Counted from the first letter of the stretch, positions 17,701-26,729 are shown. The stretch is 64,000 bases of DNA from Clostridia bacterium (GCA_017447185.1 JAFSOC010000021.1:1-64000), one strand, 5' to 3'. Made by a program: numbers and translations. Notes: generated by a model not told the origin, from the sequence alone.

Positions 17701-17830
17701 TTACCTGCCCCATCATTACCTGAGCTGCAGCGCAGCATGGACCCGGAAAGGCGTATGGCTTTTGGAAAAGAAGGATCTGGCCGGAAGTGAACAGTCGGAC
17801 TGCCTGTACCTGCTGCCCGCCGGCCGCTGA
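14747..17830 (+). CDS. Secreted subtilisin-like (S8) serine protease with kelch-like C-terminus
   Basis: A 1,027-residue protein with a signal peptide (FLVLLIACVSLPFSAA). The S8 triad is visible: Asp72 in VVAVIDTGINVNHED, His116 in GHGTHCAGII and Ser526 in GGTSMATPAAAG; the oxyanion Asn is in FAAGNEHINL. Between the Asn and Ser motifs is an insertion of roughly 200 residues that resembles a beta-sandwich domain. After the protease come a linker domain and a region with kelch-like repeats (DGKIYCIGLGDDTPFMLCYD, NGKIYALLGLENS). No wall anchor is present. The adjacent downstream gene encodes a secreted papain-like protease, 37 bases away. Confidence 0.9.
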   Translation: MHRLLYKTVSIFLVLLIACVSLPFSAADEVSAGDPLSFYQWYLQSPGLSLNAPDAWSFLAGGRDEAVVAVIDTGINVNHEDLKNVLWTNPGNLGLPGEHGFNTQESNSVLTDLEGHGTHCAGIIAAQSGNGAGIAGVASAANVKIMMVATNHSDPEHINDLLSTDREIGALEYVLRAKQAGVNIVAVSCSWGQGGQSGVLDDILNRLGEEGILTFFAAGNEHINLDYSEYHTAGTSPYRVTVGAADRYGNASGFSNYGRRKVDLFAPGVNILSSVSYPCYFPNLWTPEKRSETTAYYGLFDENTVCLEDGSVIPSVTGCDETVKPFGASVFRAQPLLPKEEGEPYVTGAVCELEIVKDHTFTDTDRPASLKVTIHSASYGEQYFLYFPYDKDPSTTGSDNTDLSVCVTRETLEGELPLSVSVGEILVDTDGNCELVNAGMEETNPGLTNQGIMTHCCNSSSDNDSLITGVEELEGRTCGVGVQVVVNSEDEDAVGDLHFYLDSIAVSRPGIELSADDAYDIMGGTSMATPAAAGACAVLASLYPRQEGQSGSEYALETRARLLSCVRRTEELKDLCASGGYLDLSLLGAENPALTRAVCDVDTGDVILNGINLGGSAVLSYRKTAEEGAQAVALPSGGMTVDASEDGSTLTIHNAKELFGSFVEFALSENGSVRAKLEDFLVKGQSSLSLAWEDLHLQEQENTLPEVSCILTDEHHDNLYGFDPHTGTLFRWDGSGFSAVLGTGLLDAAIAFLEQEGISYYDVHRNTQVTLEDLSAPVYTGNRLYHWITTEYRPSAEAEESITRRYLAVMDYTAAKPTWSFTETKSWTELTGSDSCSDITLAGLDGKIYCIGLGDDTPFMLCYDPAENAWQNTAALPVTRDSWTLVSGNGKIYALLGLENSLIQSRRCLDGYVFDGAGWEKLPEIPYAGDDPDPDAVHSKTAYGACTVTEDGLVLLNCPAEGGGNCFHWDPETGAIEPLYLSMSGYLPHHYLSCSAAWTRKGVWLLEKKDLAGSEQSDCLYLLPAGR

Positions 17831-17867
17831 TCCCCGAAGAATGGATTCATCATCAGGAGGTTTTCCC

Positions 17868-20396
17868 ATGAAGAAAGCAATTGCCCTGCTGCTCTGCCTG
17901 TCCCTGGCGGCAGCCCTGTGTCCCCTCTCTGCGTCCACAGGGGATGTGCCGGCGGAAATCCCTTCTGCCTTCGACCTGCGGAGTGTGGATACGGACGGGG
18001 ACGGTATCGGCGACCGCTGCTATGTCACTCCGGTGAAGGAGCAGTCGCCCTTCGGAACCTGCTGGGGCTTCGCCGCGGTGGCTGCCGCAGAAATCAGCAT
18101 CCTGGGTTCCGTCTATGAGTACGACCCGGATGCATGGAGAACGCTGGACCTTTCTGAAAAACAGCTGGTTTACTTCTCCCACGTGGCGCTGAATGATCCG
18201 GACAACCCGCAGAACGGCGAAGGCGCCCTCGTGACGGATGTCCGCAGCGCCAGAGCCGTCTACGGCAGCGGAGCCTCCACCTTCCTGGCCACCAGCACCT
18301 TTGCCCAGGGCATCGGCCCTTCCAGTGAGAACGCGGAAGAACTCGGGGATCTGTTCCGCTACCGGGGAAAGGAACAGAATACGATCCGGCGCTGGATCCA
18401 GGGATCTTACCAGGATTTCTGCTACAGTGACGATGACGACTGGTCCATCCCGGAGGAATACCGGTTCCGCAGGGATTACCTGCTGAAGGAATCCTTCCTC
18501 CTTCCCACCCCCGCACAGGTGAACAGCGAGGATGAATATGTCTACAGCGAAGAGGCCACCCTCCAGATCAAGCTGCAGCTGCTGCAGAAACGGGGCGTCT
18601 CCGTCTCCTTCTGCGCGGACGAATCCGATCCGGACCAGGAGCTGTTGGAAGAAGGCCGCTACCTGAACACGAAGACCTGGGCACACTACACCTGGGACGA
18701 CGGCGCTCCAAATCACGCAGTGACGCTGATCGGCTGGGACGACAGCTATCCGAAGGAAAACTTCGTCGCGGATCATCAGCCCCCTGCGGACGGCGCATGG
18801 CTGGTGAAAAACAGCTGGGGTTCCGGCAATGAATCGTTCCCGAACCGCGGCGATGCCACCTGGGGCATCCAGGTACCGCTGACCGACGGCAAAGGAAACC
18901 CGGTCAAGGACACGGACGGAAACCCGGTGCTTACCGGCTCCGGCTATTTCTGGCTCTCCTATTATGACCAGTCCCTGGACTCGCCGGAATCCTTTGTCTT
19001 TGAGGATGCCATTGCCCCGGAGCAGGTGGAACAGCACGACTATATGCAGACCACTGCCGTAATGGTCCTGGAAAAAGACGCGCCTGCAAAGATGGCCAAT
19101 GTCTTTACCGCGCGCTGCAGCCAGGTGCTGACCGGTTTCTCCTGCATGACGGAGAAGGAAAACACCCGGGTAACCTATGAGATCTATCTCCTGTGCAACG
19201 ACTACGAAACCCCGGAAGACGGACTGAAAGTGGCCGAAGGAGAAGTGACCTTCCCCTACGGCGGGTATCACAAAACGTCCCTCTCCACGGACACGGATTC
19301 CATTTTTCTCCAGAAAGGTCAGTCCTATGCCGTCATCCTGACCATGACCGATGCGGACGGCAAATACCTGGTGAATGAATCCGTCGCCTTTGCCCTGCCG
19401 GGGGATCCCGGCGCCCAGAAAGCTGTGATCAATGAACGCGAAAGCTTTCTGTATGCCGATGGCGCCTGGACCGATTACCGCACCGTCACCGCGCCGGATC
19501 CTGACAGCGAAACCTCGCCCTACACGAGCTATGACAACTTCCCCATTAAGGGATACTACAATCCCATCGTCGGAGACCTCTATATGCACTTCTCCGCCGA
19601 CCGGGAAGTGGCCCTCACGGGGGACGCGGTGCAGACCGGCGTCATCCTGTATTTCAAGGGGCCCCGGGAAATGGAACTCAGCCATCCGGAGATCGAATGG
19701 ACGCTGCTGAACGGCTCCGGGGAACTGGCGGAAATGGAAATCCTGAAAGGCGGTTCCCAGGCGGAACTCACCGTCCGGAAAGCAGGAACCCTTTACCTCG
19801 GCGCTTCCGTGAAGGGCCGGGAGGATCTGGGAACCGCGGTGCTCCGGATGAAGGTGCGTTCTGTCATCCCGAAGTCAGCGGAAGCCATTCCCTCCGTCAT
19901 GGAATATGAAGACATGCCCCTCTGTCCGGATCTGGAAGTGGTTTCCGAAAACGGTGACCCGCTCTATGAAGGCGAGGATTTCGTGGTTGGCTGCCGGGAC
20001 AATGAAAGCTGCGGTCTTGCCATTATAGATCTTTTTGTGAATGAAGAATCCGAGGAACCCTTCTTCTCTGTTCCCTTCGTCATCGTCCCGCAGCAGGCGG
20101 AGATCACCACCCTGGACGCCGCGGACGGACAGCTCCGGGCGGAACTGGAAGATCAGTGGGAAACCGGTATCACGGGTTATGAGATTGAGTACCGCCGGTC
20201 CGGAAGCGAAGACTGGACCGCCGGAAAGCTCTCCGGCGGCGAAACCGCCTGGATTGCGGATATCACGGAACCCGGCACCTATGAAGTCCGTGCCCGTGCC
20301 TTCGTGGATGTTTCCGGTGCTTCCATGCGGATGGAAGACGGCCAGACCTTCTTCCCCGGCGAATACAGCGAAACCCAGACTGTCACAGTGGAATAA
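17868..20396 (+). CDS. Secreted papain-like (C1) cysteine protease
   Basis: An 842-residue protein with a signal peptide (MKKAIALLLCLSLAAALC) and a papain fold at residues 35-400: Gln59 and Cys65 in KEQSPFGTCWGFAAVAA, His283 in PNHAVTLIGWDDSY, Asn315 in WLVKNSWG. The following region (about 400-600) matches the beta-rich lectin-like domain usually found behind bacterial secreted C1 proteases, and the C-terminus has a fibronectin type III-like segment (TGYEIEYRRSGSEDW). No propeptide inhibitor domain is obvious. The ATG at 17868 follows CAGGAGG. It likely shares the promoter of the S8 protease. Confidence 0.9.
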   Translation: MKKAIALLLCLSLAAALCPLSASTGDVPAEIPSAFDLRSVDTDGDGIGDRCYVTPVKEQSPFGTCWGFAAVAAAEISILGSVYEYDPDAWRTLDLSEKQLVYFSHVALNDPDNPQNGEGALVTDVRSARAVYGSGASTFLATSTFAQGIGPSSENAEELGDLFRYRGKEQNTIRRWIQGSYQDFCYSDDDDWSIPEEYRFRRDYLLKESFLLPTPAQVNSEDEYVYSEEATLQIKLQLLQKRGVSVSFCADESDPDQELLEEGRYLNTKTWAHYTWDDGAPNHAVTLIGWDDSYPKENFVADHQPPADGAWLVKNSWGSGNESFPNRGDATWGIQVPLTDGKGNPVKDTDGNPVLTGSGYFWLSYYDQSLDSPESFVFEDAIAPEQVEQHDYMQTTAVMVLEKDAPAKMANVFTARCSQVLTGFSCMTEKENTRVTYEIYLLCNDYETPEDGLKVAEGEVTFPYGGYHKTSLSTDTDSIFLQKGQSYAVILTMTDADGKYLVNESVAFALPGDPGAQKAVINERESFLYADGAWTDYRTVTAPDPDSETSPYTSYDNFPIKGYYNPIVGDLYMHFSADREVALTGDAVQTGVILYFKGPREMELSHPEIEWTLLNGSGELAEMEILKGGSQAELTVRKAGTLYLGASVKGREDLGTAVLRMKVRSVIPKSAEAIPSVMEYEDMPLCPDLEVVSENGDPLYEGEDFVVGCRDNESCGLAIIDLFVNEESEEPFFSVPFVIVPQQAEITTLDAADGQLRAELEDQWETGITGYEIEYRRSGSEDWTAGKLSGGETAWIADITEPGTYEVRARAFVDVSGASMRMEDGQTFFPGEYSETQTVTVE

Positions 20397-20404
20397 GAAT
20401 ATGA

Positions 20405-20434
20405 AAAAGGCTGCCGTAAACGGCAGCCTTTTTT
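20405..20434. terminator. Terminator between convergent genes
   Basis: AAGGCTGCCG pairs with CGGCAGCCTT around a TAAA loop, followed by TTTTTT on the plus strand; the minus side has TTTTTCAT. It serves the protease genes and probably also the facing TPR gene. Confidence 0.85.
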
Positions 20435-20450
20435 GCTGTGTAAATCTGTA

Positions 20451-21653
20451 TTATTTGCTTACGCTCTTCAGGGAGTTCGCCAGGTCTTCGTTCTGCTTTT
20501 CGGTTTCTCCCAGGGCCGCGTAAACCTGCGCCCGCTGATAGTAGCTCTCGCTCAGCTCATATCCGTTTTCAATGCACTTCGTGTAGTCCGCCAGCGCGCC
20601 TTCCAGATTGCCCAGGACGCCTTCACATATACCGCGGAAGTAATATGCGCCATCGTAAACCACGCGTTCGGTTTCACCTTCCGCAGGGGTCTCAGCAGCT
20701 TCTTCGCCGTCCCCGATGTACTCGGTGAACATGGCCGCAGCGCCTTCATAGTCTTCCTGCCACATCCGGCAGCTGGCCTGGAAGTAGAGCGCTTCGTCCT
20801 TGAAGGATTCCGTCTCGACGGACTTGATGAAATCGCTTTCCGCGTCTTCCCACCGGCCCAGGCTGTAGAGGCATACGCCCCGGTTGTAGTACAAGCCTTC
20901 GAAGGTTCCGCCCTTGTTCTCACAGGCTGTGAAGGCTTCCACCGCGCTTTCGAAATCTCCGCTGTTCATCTTGCAGACGCCGATGTTGTACATCGCGCCG
21001 GCGCCGTAGGTTTCGTTCTCGGCGTATGCTTCAAAAGCGGTAATCGCATCCACATACTTGCCCGCCTGCATCATGTATACGCCATTCTGGAATCCGGCTT
21101 CCTCCGCCTCGGCTCCGCCGCCTTCCACAAACTTGTTGTATGCGGCAGACGCGGCTTCGATATCGCCCTTCGCTTCCTGCAGCTTGGCAACTGTTTCATA
21201 CAGGTTCGTGTCCTTGGACAGGTCGATGTACTTCTCCAGGCACGTGATCGCCTGATCCACTTCTCCGGCATTCGCGTAGATCTGCGTCTTTACCAGGTAT
21301 GCGTCCGCCAGATTCGGATCCACCCGCAAGGCGGCGTCCAGGTTCAGCAGCGCCATGTCTTCTTTTTCTTCGATCATGTCAATGCAGCCCCGCTTCAGCA
21401 ACAGGTCCGCAAAGATGGTCGGATTGCTCTGCCGGTCGCAGTAGGCAAAGCAGATCGAAATGTATTCTTTCGCCGCTTCATAGTCTTCAGCGACAATCGC
21501 GTTCAGCGCCAGGGTGTAGCTGGCGTCCAGCTTCTGGTTGTCCAGCGCGGCCACGGTTGCGTCCACGGCAACGGTTTCGGTTTCTTCCGCCAGGGCGGGT
21601 ACCACTGCCGCCGCCATCATCGCGGCCAGCAAAAGGGCAAGGAACTTCTTCAT
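20451..21653 (-). CDS. Exported TPR-repeat protein
   Basis: A 400-residue protein with a signal peptide (MKKFLALLLAAMMAAAVVPALA) followed by about nine tetratricopeptide repeats, for example DAALRVDPNLADAYLVKTQI and YYNRGVCLYSLGRWEDAESD. TPR arrays form protein-binding superhelices, so this is likely an extracytoplasmic scaffold. No catalytic domain or anchor is seen. Start at 21653 follows GGAGG by eight bases. A strong promoter lies upstream. Confidence 0.88.
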   Translation of the reverse strand: MKKFLALLLAAMMAAAVVPALAEETETVAVDATVAALDNQKLDASYTLALNAIVAEDYEAAKEYISICFAYCDRQSNPTIFADLLLKRGCIDMIEEKEDMALLNLDAALRVDPNLADAYLVKTQIYANAGEVDQAITCLEKYIDLSKDTNLYETVAKLQEAKGDIEAASAAYNKFVEGGGAEAEEAGFQNGVYMMQAGKYVDAITAFEAYAENETYGAGAMYNIGVCKMNSGDFESAVEAFTACENKGGTFEGLYYNRGVCLYSLGRWEDAESDFIKSVETESFKDEALYFQASCRMWQEDYEGAAAMFTEYIGDGEEAAETPAEGETERVVYDGAYYFRGICEGVLGNLEGALADYTKCIENGYELSESYYQRAQVYAALGETEKQNEDLANSLKSVSK

Positions 21654-21680
21654 TGTGTATACCTCCATAAATGTAAATAA

Positions 21681-21709
21681 ATTATATACTGTGTAAGGAC
21701 CTCTGTCAG
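21681..21709 (-). promoter_or_regulatory. Promoter of the TPR gene
   Basis: On the minus strand CTGACA (21709-21704) and TATAAT (21686-21681) are 17 bases apart, just upstream of the TPR start. Confidence 0.75.
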
Positions 21710-21879
21710 AGGAATATATCCACAGAAATATGTTTCTGTTATTTTATGACACAAGCCTGTATTTTTCAATCATTTTTTCATCTGTTCTGCTGGTAAATGT
21801 TTCCTGTGGCGCGCTGCAATGGCCTGTGGTAAAATATTCCGCGATCTTTCCGCTGCGAGAAGGAGCTTTCGGATACGGA

Positions 21880-23643
21880 ATGAAACTGATCTGGAGATAT
21901 GTGCGTCCCTACCGCCGGTTCATCCTGGCGGTCATGGTAATCAAGCTGATCGGTACAGGTACCGACCTGCTGCTTCCCTATGTCCTGGAGCACCTGCTGG
22001 ATCATGTCATTCCCGCCGCATCCGATGCCTGGCCGGTCATTGCCTGGGGCGCTGTCATGCTGGGGCTGACTTTGCTGACCCGGATCCTGAATATCACCGC
22101 CAACCGCATGAGCGTGCGTGTGGCGAAAAACAGCACCTATGCCATCCGCCGGGATCTTTTCCATACGGCACTGAACCTGTCCGGCCGCCAGATGGACGGT
22201 GTCGGCCTGCCCTCCCTGATCTCCCGGATGACCAGCGATACCTACAATGTCCAGAACTTCGTCCGCATGATCCAGACCATGGGTATCCGTGCGCCGATCA
22301 TGCTGCTGGGCGGCATCGCCATCACCCTGACCATGGACACGGGCCTTTCCATGATCCTCTGTATCATGGCGCCCATCATGATCGTGCTCGTCTGCTTTGT
22401 TTCCTGGAAAGGTATCCCGCTGTACAACGAAGTGCAGCGGCGTATGGACGTGCTCGTCCGGCGCATGCGGGAAAGCATCACCGGCATCCGCGTGGTACGC
22501 GCCCTGAGCAAGGAGTCCTATGAGGAAGGCCGATTCGGTGAAGCCAACACCCGCATGGCCCGCCAGGAAGTCAAGGCCGGCGTGATCATGAGCCTTCCCG
22601 GCCCCATCGTCACCCTCTTCCTCAACATCGGCCTGACATTGGTGGTTCTCGTCGGTGCCCGCCGGGTCAATGACGGCCAGACCGCACCGGGCGTGATCCT
22701 TGCCTTCCTCACCTATTTCAACATGATCCTGATGGGTGTCATGGGCCTGAACCGAGTTTTCATGATGATGTCCAAGGCCAACGCCTCCGCCAACCGCATC
22801 TGTGAGGTCATCGACCTGCCGGAGGAACTGACGCCCCTGCCCGAGGATCAGTGCGCCGAAGTTCCGGGAGACGAAGCCCTGATTTTTGACCATGTCTCTT
22901 TCAATTACGACGCCGACTCACCGGAGGAAATGCACGGCCAGTTCCTCGGCGAAGAGCGCCGCCAGTGCCTGAAGGATATCTCCTTCCGCGTTCCGAAGGG
23001 CGGCAGCCTCGGCATCATCGGTGCCACCGGCAGCGGCAAAACCACGATCATCAATCTCCTGATGCGCTTTTACGATCCGCAGCAGGGCCATGTCTTTGTG
23101 GACGGGCAGGATGTCCGCGCCTATACGCGGGATGACCTGCACCGGAAGTTCGGCGTCGTTTTCCAGAATGACGTCATTTTTGCCGATACCATCCGGGAGA
23201 ATATCACCTTCGGCCGCCCTGTCACGGAGGAAGGAATGGTATCTGCCGCGCAGAACGCCATGGCCCACAGCTTTATTCAGAACACACCGGACGCTTATGA
23301 CCACAAGGCTGCCATCCGCGGCGCGAATTTCTCCGGCGGCCAGAAACAGCGGCTCCTGATTTCCCGTGCCCTCGCCGCCCGTCCGGAGATCCTGATCCTG
23401 GACGACGCGTCCTCCGCCCTGGATTACCGGACGGATGCGGAACTGCGCCGGGCCATCCGGGAGCACCACGGCGAGGCCACCACCGTTGTCATCGCCCAGC
23501 GCGTCTCCTCCATTCTCTCCCTGGATGAAATCATTGTCCTGCATGAAGGCGAAATGATTGGCCGCGGCACCCATGCCCAGCTGATGGAATCCTGTCCTGA
23601 ATACCGGGACATCTGCCTGACCCAGATGAAGGAGGGTAAGTAG
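21880..23643 (+). CDS. ABC exporter subunit A (degenerate ATPase site)
   Basis: A 587-residue half-transporter, six membrane helices then an ATPase domain. Walker A is GATGSGKTT and the signature is FSGGQKQR, but Walker B reads LILDDASSALD with Asp in place of the catalytic Glu, and the H-loop is VIAQRVSS with Gln in place of His. These changes mark the degenerate side of heterodimeric exporters such as TM287/288 or BmrCD. A short insertion (SPEEMHGQFLGEERRQ) precedes the first ATPase strands. Its partner starts three bases after the stop codon. The ATG at 21880 is 14 bases after AGGAG, a rather long spacing, so a nearby start is possible. Confidence 0.9.
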   Translation: MKLIWRYVRPYRRFILAVMVIKLIGTGTDLLLPYVLEHLLDHVIPAASDAWPVIAWGAVMLGLTLLTRILNITANRMSVRVAKNSTYAIRRDLFHTALNLSGRQMDGVGLPSLISRMTSDTYNVQNFVRMIQTMGIRAPIMLLGGIAITLTMDTGLSMILCIMAPIMIVLVCFVSWKGIPLYNEVQRRMDVLVRRMRESITGIRVVRALSKESYEEGRFGEANTRMARQEVKAGVIMSLPGPIVTLFLNIGLTLVVLVGARRVNDGQTAPGVILAFLTYFNMILMGVMGLNRVFMMMSKANASANRICEVIDLPEELTPLPEDQCAEVPGDEALIFDHVSFNYDADSPEEMHGQFLGEERRQCLKDISFRVPKGGSLGIIGATGSGKTTIINLLMRFYDPQQGHVFVDGQDVRAYTRDDLHRKFGVVFQNDVIFADTIRENITFGRPVTEEGMVSAAQNAMAHSFIQNTPDAYDHKAAIRGANFSGGQKQRLLISRALAARPEILILDDASSALDYRTDAELRRAIREHHGEATTVVIAQRVSSILSLDEIIVLHEGEMIGRGTHAQLMESCPEYRDICLTQMKEGK

Positions 23644-25410
23644 ATGGCCCGCGATACTGTAATGAAAAAGCCGAAGGACACCCGCGGTGCCCTCCGCCGC
23701 CTGCTCCGCTACCTGGGTCCATGGAAGTATGTGATTCTCGGGGTAGCCGTCCTGTGCCTGGTCAGCAACCTGCTCAACCTCTGGGGACCGAGTCTGGCCG
23801 GATCCGCCATCCGGGAAGCTGCTGCCGGACCTGGAAAAGTGAATTTTGAAGCCGTGAAGCACGATGCCCTGCTGATGCTCTTCTGCTATGTATCCTCCGC
23901 CCTGCTGGGCTTTGGCATCAGCCTGGTCATGACCGTGGTCAGCCGCCGGGTTGCCCGCCGGATGCGCCAGGATGTATTTGAGAAGCTGATGCGCCTCCCG
24001 GTCGGTTATTTTGACCGCCACCAGGCCGGGGATATCATCTCCCGCGTCAGCTATGATATCGACGTTATCTCCACCAGTATGTCCACGGATATCGTCCAGA
24101 TCCTGACCAGCCTGGTCACAGTCATCGGTTCCCTGGTCATGATGACGCTGATCTCCCTTCCCCTCTCCGCCCTGACGCTGGTGACCGTCCCGGTTTCAGT
24201 AATCTATACCGTTTTCATGCGCCGCAAAACCCAACCCCGCTATGCAAAGCGCTCCCGGAGCTACGGCGTGATGAACGGTTTTGTGGAGGAAATGCTCTCC
24301 GGCCAGAAAACCATCCAGGCCTACGCCTATGAGGATCGCGTGGACGAGCGCTTCGACACCATCAACCGAAACGCGGCGGACGCTTTCTCCGATGCAGAGC
24401 ATTACGGCGTCACCCTCGGACCCACCATGACCGCCATCAACAACCTGGGCCTGAGCCTGATCGCCCTGCTGGGCGGTATCCTGTTCCTGAACGGGCAGAT
24501 CGACCTGGGCCGCATCTCTTCCTTTGTGCTGTACAGCCGGAAGTTCGCCGGACCCATCAACGCGGTGGCGGAAGTCTTCAACGAGCTCTTCTCCGCCCTC
24601 GCGGCCGCCGAGCGTGTCTTCACCCTGTTGGATGAGCCGGAGGAAACGGCGGACGTGGAAGGCGCGTACCCGCTGGAGAATGTTCGTGGCGATGTAAGAG
24701 TGGAGCATGTGGCCTTCGGGTATGATCCCGGGCGCACCATCCTGCATGACCTGACCCTGGAGGCTCCCGCCGGCAAACTGATCGCCATCGTCGGCCCTAC
24801 CGGTGCAGGCAAAACCACCATCATCAACCTGCTGATGCGCTTCTATGATCCGGACAGCGGTGTCATCCGCATTGACGGCCACGATATCCGTACCTCTGTC
24901 CGCAGCAGTGTCCGCGGCGCCTACGCCATGGTGCTGCAGGATACCTGGGTCTTCCAGGGCTCGATTTATGAAAATATTGCCTATGGTAAGGAAAATGCCA
25001 CCATGGAAGAGGTGGTTGCCGCGGCAAAGGCCGCCCGCATCCATCCCTTCATCATGCGGCTGCCCCAGGGCTACGATACCGTCATCAGCGAGGACGGCGG
25101 CAACATTTCCAAGGGCCAGAAGCAGCTCCTGACCATCGCCCGGGCTATGCTTTACGATGCCCCGATGCTGATCCTGGATGAGGCCACCTCCAATGTGGAT
25201 ACCGCCACTGAGCGGGAAATCCAGAAAGCCATGCGGGAACTCATGAAGCAGAAAACCTGCTTCGTCATCGCCCACCGCCTTTCCACCATCGAAAACGCGG
25301 ATATGATCCTGGTGCTAAAGGACGGCGACGTGGTCGAACAGGGCACCCACCGCGACCTCATGGACCGCAAAGGCTTCTACCAGAAGCTGTATGCCGCCCA
25401 GTTTGAATAA
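23644..25410 (+). CDS. ABC exporter subunit B (catalytic ATPase)
   Basis: A 588-residue half-transporter that pairs with the preceding subunit. Walker A GPTGAGKTT, Walker B LILDEATSNVD and H-loop VIAHRLST are intact, but its signature is ISKGQKQL in place of LSGGQ. Thus the site formed by subunit A Walker motifs and this signature is doubly degenerate, and the other site is fully canonical. This pattern is expected for an asymmetric drug, lipid or peptide exporter. GGAGGG before the A stop codon serves as its ribosome site. Confidence 0.92.
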   Translation: MARDTVMKKPKDTRGALRRLLRYLGPWKYVILGVAVLCLVSNLLNLWGPSLAGSAIREAAAGPGKVNFEAVKHDALLMLFCYVSSALLGFGISLVMTVVSRRVARRMRQDVFEKLMRLPVGYFDRHQAGDIISRVSYDIDVISTSMSTDIVQILTSLVTVIGSLVMMTLISLPLSALTLVTVPVSVIYTVFMRRKTQPRYAKRSRSYGVMNGFVEEMLSGQKTIQAYAYEDRVDERFDTINRNAADAFSDAEHYGVTLGPTMTAINNLGLSLIALLGGILFLNGQIDLGRISSFVLYSRKFAGPINAVAEVFNELFSALAAAERVFTLLDEPEETADVEGAYPLENVRGDVRVEHVAFGYDPGRTILHDLTLEAPAGKLIAIVGPTGAGKTTIINLLMRFYDPDSGVIRIDGHDIRTSVRSSVRGAYAMVLQDTWVFQGSIYENIAYGKENATMEEVVAAAKAARIHPFIMRLPQGYDTVISEDGGNISKGQKQLLTIARAMLYDAPMLILDEATSNVDTATEREIQKAMRELMKQKTCFVIAHRLSTIENADMILVLKDGDVVEQGTHRDLMDRKGFYQKLYAAQFE

Positions 25411-25543
25411 ATATCCTCCTGGTTCATCGCGGGGGAATTTACTTATCACGTATGGAGTGGTAAAATTGGACAAGAATGGAAAACCAATTCATAACAGGCG
25501 GATTCCATAAAGAAGAAAAACGAATGATTGGAGTGGTAAAGCC

Positions 25544-26461
25544 ATGGAATGGGAAGCCCAATTAATTGAATGGCTGCAGAAAACACTTGGAAGCGTGAAC
25601 GAGGCGATCGGCACAGCGCTCAGCTTTATCGGCGGCGAGTACGGCCTGCTGCTGGTGGTTCTGATTGTTTATTTCTGCTGGAAGAAAGAAGTCGGAAAGC
25701 GCCTGGCTGTGATCCTCGCGGCCATCAACTGCTGGATGCCGATGATCAAGGCCGTTGTGATGCGGCCCCGCCCCTATATGCAGTATCCGGACCGGATCAA
25801 GGGAGTTGCTGACGTCGGTAACAAAGCTCCCCTGGAAAATGTTGCCGCCCACGGTTATTCCTTCCCCAGCATGCACAGCGCTTCGACCATGGCGCTTTAT
25901 GTTCCCCTGGCCCATGAAATCAAGAAAAAATGGGTGTGGGTTCTTTCCTGCGTCATCATTTTCCTGGTAGGCCTCAGCCGGGCAATCACCGGCATGCACT
26001 TTCCGACAGACATCCTGGCCGGATGGACTCTTGGTCTCGTCTGCGCCGGTATCTGCCTGCTGCTGGAGAGCAAGATAAAGAACGAATGGACCCGGCATCT
26101 GATCCTGTTGGCGACCGCACTGCCCGGCCTGTTCTTCGTCCGGACCGAAGACTATTTCACCGCCCTGGGCCTGATGATCGGCCTGATCGCCGCTATCCAC
26201 TTTGAAGAGAAGTTCGTGAATTTCGTTGACACCCGGAACATCTGGGCGATGATCCTGCGGGTCGTCGGCGCCTTTGCAGTCTATTTTGCACTGAACACAG
26301 TACTGAAACTGCCCTTCAGCAAAGAGCTCCTCGAAGGCGGAACCCTGGGAGGCCTCCTGATCCGCACCGCGCGCTATGCCATCGTCGTCTTTGTGGTCAT
26401 GGGCATTTACCCGAAAGCCTTCACCCTGTTTGAAAAAGTCGGAAAAAAGAAGGCCGCGTGA
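25544..26461 (+). CDS. PAP2-family membrane phosphatase
   Basis: A 305-residue integral membrane protein. The three phosphatidic-acid-phosphatase type 2 motifs are visible: KAVVMRPRP, PSMHSAS and SRAITGMHFPTD, holding the catalytic histidines. About eight hydrophobic segments surround them. Family members dephosphorylate undecaprenyl pyrophosphate or lipid phosphates at the outer face of the membrane. Start follows GGAGTGGTAAAGCC. The same GGAGTGGTAAA string occurs 76 bases upstream around a possible -10 box (TAAAAT, near 25462). Confidence 0.9.
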   Translation: MEWEAQLIEWLQKTLGSVNEAIGTALSFIGGEYGLLLVVLIVYFCWKKEVGKRLAVILAAINCWMPMIKAVVMRPRPYMQYPDRIKGVADVGNKAPLENVAAHGYSFPSMHSASTMALYVPLAHEIKKKWVWVLSCVIIFLVGLSRAITGMHFPTDILAGWTLGLVCAGICLLLESKIKNEWTRHLILLATALPGLFFVRTEDYFTALGLMIGLIAAIHFEEKFVNFVDTRNIWAMILRVVGAFAVYFALNTVLKLPFSKELLEGGTLGGLLIRTARYAIVVFVVMGIYPKAFTLFEKVGKKKAA

Positions 26462-26478
26462 TTGAACCCTCGTAAAAA

Positions 26479-26506
26479 ACCTGACCGGTAATCCGGCCAG
26501 GTTTTT
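26479..26506 (+). terminator. Intrinsic terminator of the PAP2 gene
   Basis: ACCTGACCGG pairs with CCGGCCAGGT (one mismatch) around TAAT, followed by TTTTTCTTC. Confidence 0.8.
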
Positions 26507-26570
26507 CTTCATTTGCGGTCCACTGCCACCCGTCGTACCCCGTGGAACTGAATCAGCATGAACAGTAGCG

Positions 26571-26693
26571 TCATCCAGTGATATACCGCATTGTCATTCC
26601 CTCGCCGCGTAGCTCCTCCAGCGCATCTTCCATCTGCCGTCCCGTTGCCCGGACGCCGTCATAAATGTTTTCATAGAAAGCAGCAATCTTCAT
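26571..26693 (-). pseudogene. Truncated start of a sugar phosphate isomerase/epimerase-like gene
   Basis: Forty codons with a good GGAGAAAA ribosome site, beginning MKIAAFYENIYDGVRATG. This is the usual N-terminus of TIM-barrel sugar phosphate isomerase/epimerase (xylose isomerase-like) proteins, which are about 250-300 residues. The frame stops after RYITG and no continuation is found in the neighbouring frames before the PAP2 terminator. It is most likely a deletion remnant; expression as a small peptide cannot be excluded. It lies 36 bases downstream of the next minus-strand gene. Confidence 0.5.
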
Positions 26694-26729
26694 GGATGGT
26701 TTTCTCCTCTCCGGAAGCCTCCGCCGCTG

